37,112 bases of DNA from an uncultured Kiloniella sp. (lineage in GTDB: Bacteria > Pseudomonadota > Alphaproteobacteria > Kiloniellales > Kiloniellaceae), in contig NZ_CAKZMP010000182.1 in the NCBI RefSeq assembly GCF_937128705.1, positions 1-37,112 of the forward strand, written 5' to 3'. Made by a program: the position numbers and the translations under genes. This document shows positions 33,686-37,112 of the stretch, piece after piece (positions within the stretch are counted from its first letter, which is position 1; each line of letters starts with the position of its first letter). Below the pieces are notes generated by a model. It saw only the letters and a list, made by a program, of their open reading frames with translations, did no database searches and was not told where the DNA came from.

Positions 33686-33988
33686 GATCGTGAACTTAAT
33701 ATAAAATTGGTCTGCTTGGGTGTTCAATAATGGATCTTAAAGTGATGCCACTATCCGTGTAGTATTTCCAAAACAACAAAGCTGCAAGCAAAACCGTGTA
33801 AAAGCGGAATTGCAAACAAAGTTCAATGTCACTGTAATACACGCCCTGTAGGTGTGCATTCATGATAGAAAAGTGTTCATTCTGAACATTGAAGTCAGAC
33901 TTGAAGAGCTCTTGTTCGGTGAATAAAAGGTTTAATTTGGGCCTATGACGTATTCGAACATGCGCATTTATAAACACGGAGGTTTTTT
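33686..33988. promoter_or_regulatory. Divergent control region of the MocR and PotD-like genes with a TGTTCA palindrome
   Basis: A 303-bp non-coding region. TGTTCA-TTC-TGAACA (33874-33888) is a perfect inverted repeat ~100 bp before the PotD-like gene, and further TGTTC-like half sites occur at 33720 and 33914. TTGAAG (33901-33906) with AT-rich ATAAAA (33923-33928) is a weak promoter candidate. The strong ribosome binding site GGAGG precedes the ATG at 33989. Binding by the MocR protein is inference. Confidence 0.5.
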
Positions 33989-35083
33989 ATGATTAACACG
34001 AAAGCCAAGCTTTCGCTTAAGCAGGCAATTCTGGGTGTAACTGCAATCGCAGGCCTGGCATTTGCTGGTCAAGCACACGCAGAAGAACTACGCCTTCTTA
34101 CCTGGGGTGGTTATGCTCCTGAATCTGTTGTTAAGCAGTTCAAGGAAGAAACTGGCATCGATGTTAAGGTTACTAAATCTAACAACGAAGAAATGATTGC
34201 GAAACTTCGTGCGACTGGCGGTGGCGGTTTTGACCTTGCTCAGCCTAGCCAAGACCGTATTTCTGGTGCACAGGCCGAACACAGAATTTACAAGCCAATT
34301 GATCTTTCAAAAATCGATTCAAGCCAGTTCATCGGCTCTATGCTTGAAGCAACAAAGACAAACACAACCTACAAAGGCGATGTTTACGGTGTGCCACACG
34401 TATGGGGTACAAGTGGTCTGGTTTTGAATACAAAGCAGGCAAGCACTGTTAAAGATTATACTGATCTTTGTAATGATGCCGTTGCTGGTAAAGTTTCTTA
34501 CCGCCTAAAACGTCCAACGTTGATTGGTTTTGCTTTTGCTCTTGGTCATGATCCATTTGCTGCTTATGGCGATAAAGCCAAGTACGAAGAAATCATGGGC
34601 GACGTTGAAAACAAGCTCATTTCTTGTAAAGCAAATGTGAAAACCTATTGGGAAGGCGGCGACGCACTTCTTAACCTTGTTCGTTCAGGCGAAGTTGTTG
34701 CTGCCATGGCTTGGGATACAGGCGGATGGAAGCTTAACAACGATAATGCAGACGTAACTTTTGTTGCGCCTAAATCTGGTGCTCTTGGTTGGATTGATAC
34801 TTTTGTTCTGCCAAAGAAAACTGAAAACGAAGCTGCTGCTTACAAATGGATAAACTTTGTAATGCGTCCTGAAGTTGCTGCACAGATCACTGCTGCTGCG
34901 GGTAACTTTACAGCATCCAAAGGTGCTGATGAGCACGCTGATGCGACGCTGAAAGCTCAGTTCCAGGGAAGTTTCCCACAGGCTGATCTAGATAACATCA
35001 AATGGTACCCAACTGTACCACCAGGGCTTGAAACTATCGAAGGTAAAGTTCTGGATCGTGTGAAAGCTGCTTCTTCTAACTAA
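33989..35083 (+). CDS. PotD/PotF-like periplasmic polyamine-type binding protein
   Basis: A 364-aa extracellular solute-binding protein. The signal peptide (MINTKAKLSLKQAILGVTAIAGLAFAGQAHA) ends in AHA before EELRLLTWGGYAPE. The mature part matches the spermidine/putrescine-binding group: LLTWGGYAPESVVKQFKEETG, GVPHVWGTSGLVLNTK (~130) and AMAWDTGGWKL (~235). GGAGG six bases before the ATG and preference for certain codons (for example GCT, CTT, GAA) suggest high expression, normal for binding proteins. It begins an ABC importer operon whose ATPase follows at 35268; the permeases would lie beyond the broken junction. Candidates include putrescine, spermidine or a related amine. Confidence 0.9.
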   Translation: MINTKAKLSLKQAILGVTAIAGLAFAGQAHAEELRLLTWGGYAPESVVKQFKEETGIDVKVTKSNNEEMIAKLRATGGGGFDLAQPSQDRISGAQAEHRIYKPIDLSKIDSSQFIGSMLEATKTNTTYKGDVYGVPHVWGTSGLVLNTKQASTVKDYTDLCNDAVAGKVSYRLKRPTLIGFAFALGHDPFAAYGDKAKYEEIMGDVENKLISCKANVKTYWEGGDALLNLVRSGEVVAAMAWDTGGWKLNNDNADVTFVAPKSGALGWIDTFVLPKKTENEAAAYKWINFVMRPEVAAQITAAAGNFTASKGADEHADATLKAQFQGSFPQADLDNIKWYPTVPPGLETIEGKVLDRVKAASSN

Positions 35084-35115
35084 GAGAAGCTCGCCATACG
35101 GTACATAAAAGGCGG

Positions 35116-35202
35116 CCCCCGGTCTTGTTAGAGATCGGGGGTATTGCCATCAGCGGTTTGTTCCGTCATTTTCCGCTAAAGTCCTAATCTCGGGGGACTT
35201 TA
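35116..35202 (+). terminator. Two stem-loops between the binding protein and ATPase genes
   Basis: CCCCCGGTCT (35116-35125) pairs with AGATCGGGGG (35132-35141) with one G-T pair and a 6-nt loop; TAAAGTCC (35177-35184) pairs with GGACTTTA (35195-35202). Neither has a T-run. This position after a binding-protein gene is typical of stabilising or attenuating structures that keep the binding protein in excess over the transporter. Confidence 0.6.
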
Positions 35203-35267
35203 AAACCCGGTATAACAGGCCAACAGACCTGATAAATACAACACCCTTTCGCAGGTAAATAAAGAAT

Positions 35268-35975
35268 ATGAGCAATCAATTGGATCTTGAGTGTCGACAG
35301 CTGGTGAAGTCCTTTGGGAAATTTACAGCTGTTGATAATGTGTCTTTGGAAATTCCAAAGGGATCTTTTTTCTCAATACTCGGTCCAAGTGGCTGTGGTA
35401 AGACCACTCTTTTACGTATGCTTGCTGGTTTTATCGAACCGACTGCAGGTGACATTGTCATTAAAGAACAGTCCATGTTGGGGGTTCCCCCGAACAAGCG
35501 CCCTGTTAATATGGTTTTCCAACATCTCGCGCTTTTTCCTATGATGAACGTGGCCGAAAATATTGCTTATGGCTTGAAGCGCAGAAAACTACCACAGGCA
35601 GAAATAGATAAAAAAGTTGCTGATGTTCTGGAGCGGGTAAGTCTGCCCGACGCAGGACCAAAAGATGTGACGCAGCTTTCCGGTGGGCAGCGTCAACGTA
35701 TTGCGATTGCGCGCTCTCTTGTACTTGAACCGGCTGTTTTACTTCTTGATGAGCCGTTAGGTGCTCTCGATTTAAAACTGCGTGAACACATGAAAGTTGA
35801 ACTGAAACAGCTTCAGCACGAGGTGGGTACAACCTTTGTATATATTACCCATGACCAGTCCGAAGCATTAGTTATGTCTGACAACGTTGCTGTTATGAAC
35901 CAGGGACGCTTTGAGCAAGTTGGATCTCCGCAAGATCTCTATTACAACCCGAAAACAGCTTTTGTTTTCGGGTTT
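35268..35975 (+). CDS. PotA-like ABC transporter ATP-binding protein, truncated at its 3' end
   Basis: The first ~236 residues of a polyamine-type ATPase. Walker A GPSGCGKT (39-46), Q-loop MVFQHLALFPMMNV, signature LSGGQRQRIAIARSL, Walker B VLLLDEPLGALD and His in ITHDQSEAL are intact. Family members run to ~350 residues with a C-terminal TOBE domain. After YYNPKTAFVFGF the frame abruptly becomes unrelated residues (KLVLKIILNLHC...), stopping at 36080. The missing TOBE domain and the following foreign ftsZ show that the gene is cut by an external junction near 35975 rather than naturally short. It would work with the PotD-like protein and two permeases that are not in the window. Confidence 0.88.
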
Positions 35976-35997
35976 AAACTAGTATTAAAAATTATAC
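35976..35997. other. Probable chimeric junction
   Basis: Left of ~35975 the plus strand reads coherent PotA-like protein; from 35998 the minus strand reads the conserved end of a Flavobacteriia FtsZ. The bases between would be the 3' flank of ftsZ. Composition shifts to AT-rich at the same point. No mobile-element end, tRNA or repeat marks the join. Confidence 0.8.
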
Positions 35998-37112
35998 TTA
36001 ATCTACATTGTCATGTAAAAAAGAATTGTTTGACCTTAACTGTATTTCATCGTTACTATCATCGCTTAAGCTTGTTCTAGAAATTTTATTTTCCCTAGGG
36101 TTATCATTCAGATTTACACCCTGTCTCTTGTAAGCTGGCTCCTTTTCAATTTCATCAATATTACTCAAGCTATTCTTGAACTTATAATTAAAGTCCTTAA
36201 GTTTTCTTCGACGCTCATCTGCTCTTTCCTTTAATAGCTCCTCTATTGGAGTTTCCATTGGGTCTACATCCCTATTCCTATCCGTGGCGGTATTATTATC
36301 CGCTATCGTTTTCTTTTCGAAAACCAATTCGTCCTCAATAATTTTGGGTTCAAACTCTTCCGCCTTGGACTTAGCCCCTGTCAATTGATTTTCCAATTGC
36401 ATATAATCATCAAGACTATAGCGCGTTTCACCGGTCTTGTTGTATTCCAATACAGGAATAATCTCAACACTATCTTTAACGTCCATATCCTTAACATCAT
36501 CATCTAAACTGAAGGTAATAACGTTCTCCTTTTCCTCTTCATCTTTTAAAGGCAAATCAAAGCTCATTGCAAACTGATCTTCCTCTTCTTCAACTTTTAA
36601 TATTTCTGGCTCTACTACCTCTATATTTCTAAGCGCATCAGAAGATTCAATAATAATGAAATCATCCTCGGAAACATTTTTTGCAACTACCTCTTCATAA
36701 AAAACGTTGAAATTTTTAATGTAGTTGGTTGTAGGTATTAAATCAAAATCGCCCTCGTCTAAAAGCTCATATCTCGTCTCTGCCTCAACTTGTTCTTGTT
36801 CATCTTCAACCACTAAGGTATGCACGGTTGTATTATTTGGCAATAATTCTTTCTCAGCTCGCTGTCCGTCTTCAAGCGTGTGAATTATTTTTTTTGTCTC
36901 CGTATTTACAATATCATCTTGTTGCTCAATATTAAAACCCGTGGCAATAACCGTTACTGCAATTGCTTCTCCCAAAGTATCGTCCTCACCAACACCCATA
37001 ATAATATTGGCACCATAACCCGCTTCTACTTGAATATGGTCATTTATTTCTCCTATTTCATCAATTGTAATTTCCTGTACTCCTGAAACGATAAGTAACA
37101 GTACATTTTTTG
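35998..37112 (-). CDS. ftsZ: Cell division protein FtsZ, C-terminal part, Bacteroidota (Flavobacteriia) type
   Basis: The frame is open to the window edge (first full codon at 37110), giving 370 residues without the N-terminal GTP-binding half. Residues VLLLIVSG, EITIDEIGEINDHIQ, EAGYGANIIMGVGED and GEAIAVTVIATGF belong to the FtsZ C-terminal subdomain. A long acidic linker rich in Glu, Asp and Asn follows. The end QLRSNNSFLHDNVD is the typical flavobacterial FtsZ tail, unlike alphaproteobacterial FtsZ. FtsZ is the tubulin-like GTPase forming the division ring. The internal ATG at 36999 (MGVGEDD) is not the true start. The gene is foreign to the rest of the window. Confidence 0.92.
   Translation of the reverse strand, partial: KNVLLLIVSGVQEITIDEIGEINDHIQVEAGYGANIIMGVGEDDTLGEAIAVTVIATGFNIEQQDDIVNTETKKIIHTLEDGQRAEKELLPNNTTVHTLVVEDEQEQVEAETRYELLDEGDFDLIPTTNYIKNFNVFYEEVVAKNVSEDDFIIIESSDALRNIEVVEPEILKVEEEEDQFAMSFDLPLKDEEEKENVITFSLDDDVKDMDVKDSVEIIPVLEYNKTGETRYSLDDYMQLENQLTGAKSKAEEFEPKIIEDELVFEKKTIADNNTATDRNRDVDPMETPIEELLKERADERRRKLKDFNYKFKNSLSNIDEIEKEPAYKRQGVNLNDNPRENKISRTSLSDDSNDEIQLRSNNSFLHDNVD

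Noticed and set aside
35268-36080. A complete 270-aa ATPase ending at 36080
   Set aside because: The last ~34 residues are unrelated to the family and come from antisense reading of the foreign ftsZ end; the true gene is cut at about 35975.
35998-36999. A novel 333-aa acidic protein starting at MGVGEDD
   Set aside because: The frame continues upstream to the window edge with FtsZ-specific residues, so it is the C-terminal part of FtsZ rather than a new protein.
1-37112. CRISPR arrays, tRNA or rRNA genes, insertion sequences, prophage or toxin-antitoxin genes
   Set aside because: No regularly spaced repeats, cloverleaf sequences, transposase or phage motifs, or typical short paired toxin-antitoxin frames were found on either strand.

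Overview
The window reads as one contig from a marine-type alphaproteobacterium of moderate G+C, possibly a Rhodospirillales- or Sneathiella-like lineage. The taxon is an inference from protein style (fused CysNC, a dehydrogenase-hydratase in which the dehydrogenase comes first, an MlaFED locus, a MocR/polyamine locus). The last ~1.1 kb does not belong to that organism. From about position 35,976 the sequence becomes AT-rich and encodes, on the minus strand, the C-terminal part of a Flavobacteriia-type FtsZ, joined directly to a truncated PotA-like ATPase gene. A chimeric assembly join is the most likely explanation, so the window is probably metagenome-derived or contaminated.

Layout: (1) 293-3099, sulfate activation (cysD, cysNC) ending in a clear intrinsic terminator. 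(2) 3363-13418, a five-gene fatty-acid operon: a PlsC-type acyltransferase fused to an alpha/beta-hydrolase-like domain, then FadD, thiolase, 3-hydroxyacyl-CoA dehydrogenase/enoyl-CoA hydratase and a FadE-type acyl-CoA dehydrogenase. The set covers acyl activation and a whole turn of beta-oxidation. The hydrolase domain has Ala where the nucleophilic Ser should be. (3) 13515-15538 (minus), a UDP-xylose-forming decarboxylase beside a GT61-family glycosyltransferase. (4) 16002-17393, soluble transhydrogenase sthA behind a perfect FNR/FixK-type box. (5) 17458-21258, a string of stress/regulator genes: OsmC, LysR regulator, DMT exporter, nitroreductase and a divergent MarR regulator whose intergenic region carries three operator-like repeats on a 15-bp pitch. 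(6) 21283-26907 (minus), CYTH protein, MlaE, MlaF, MlaD, a PqiC-like lipoprotein and a bestrophin-like channel: an outer-membrane lipid transport locus. (7) 27120-29521, a periplasmic solute-binding protein, a small unrecognised secreted protein and a TauE/SafE permease. (8) 29575-35975, a gamma-butyrobetaine-hydroxylase-like dioxygenase, a class I aminotransferase, a MocR regulator, a PotD-like binding protein and a truncated PotA-like ATPase: a probable amine uptake/catabolism region. (9) 35976-37112, the foreign ftsZ fragment.

Several convergent gene pairs are separated by long, near-perfect stem-loops, most without a clear U-tract. I saw no tRNA, rRNA, CRISPR array, insertion sequence or phage gene. 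All functional calls come from reading translated motifs by eye; no database search was run.
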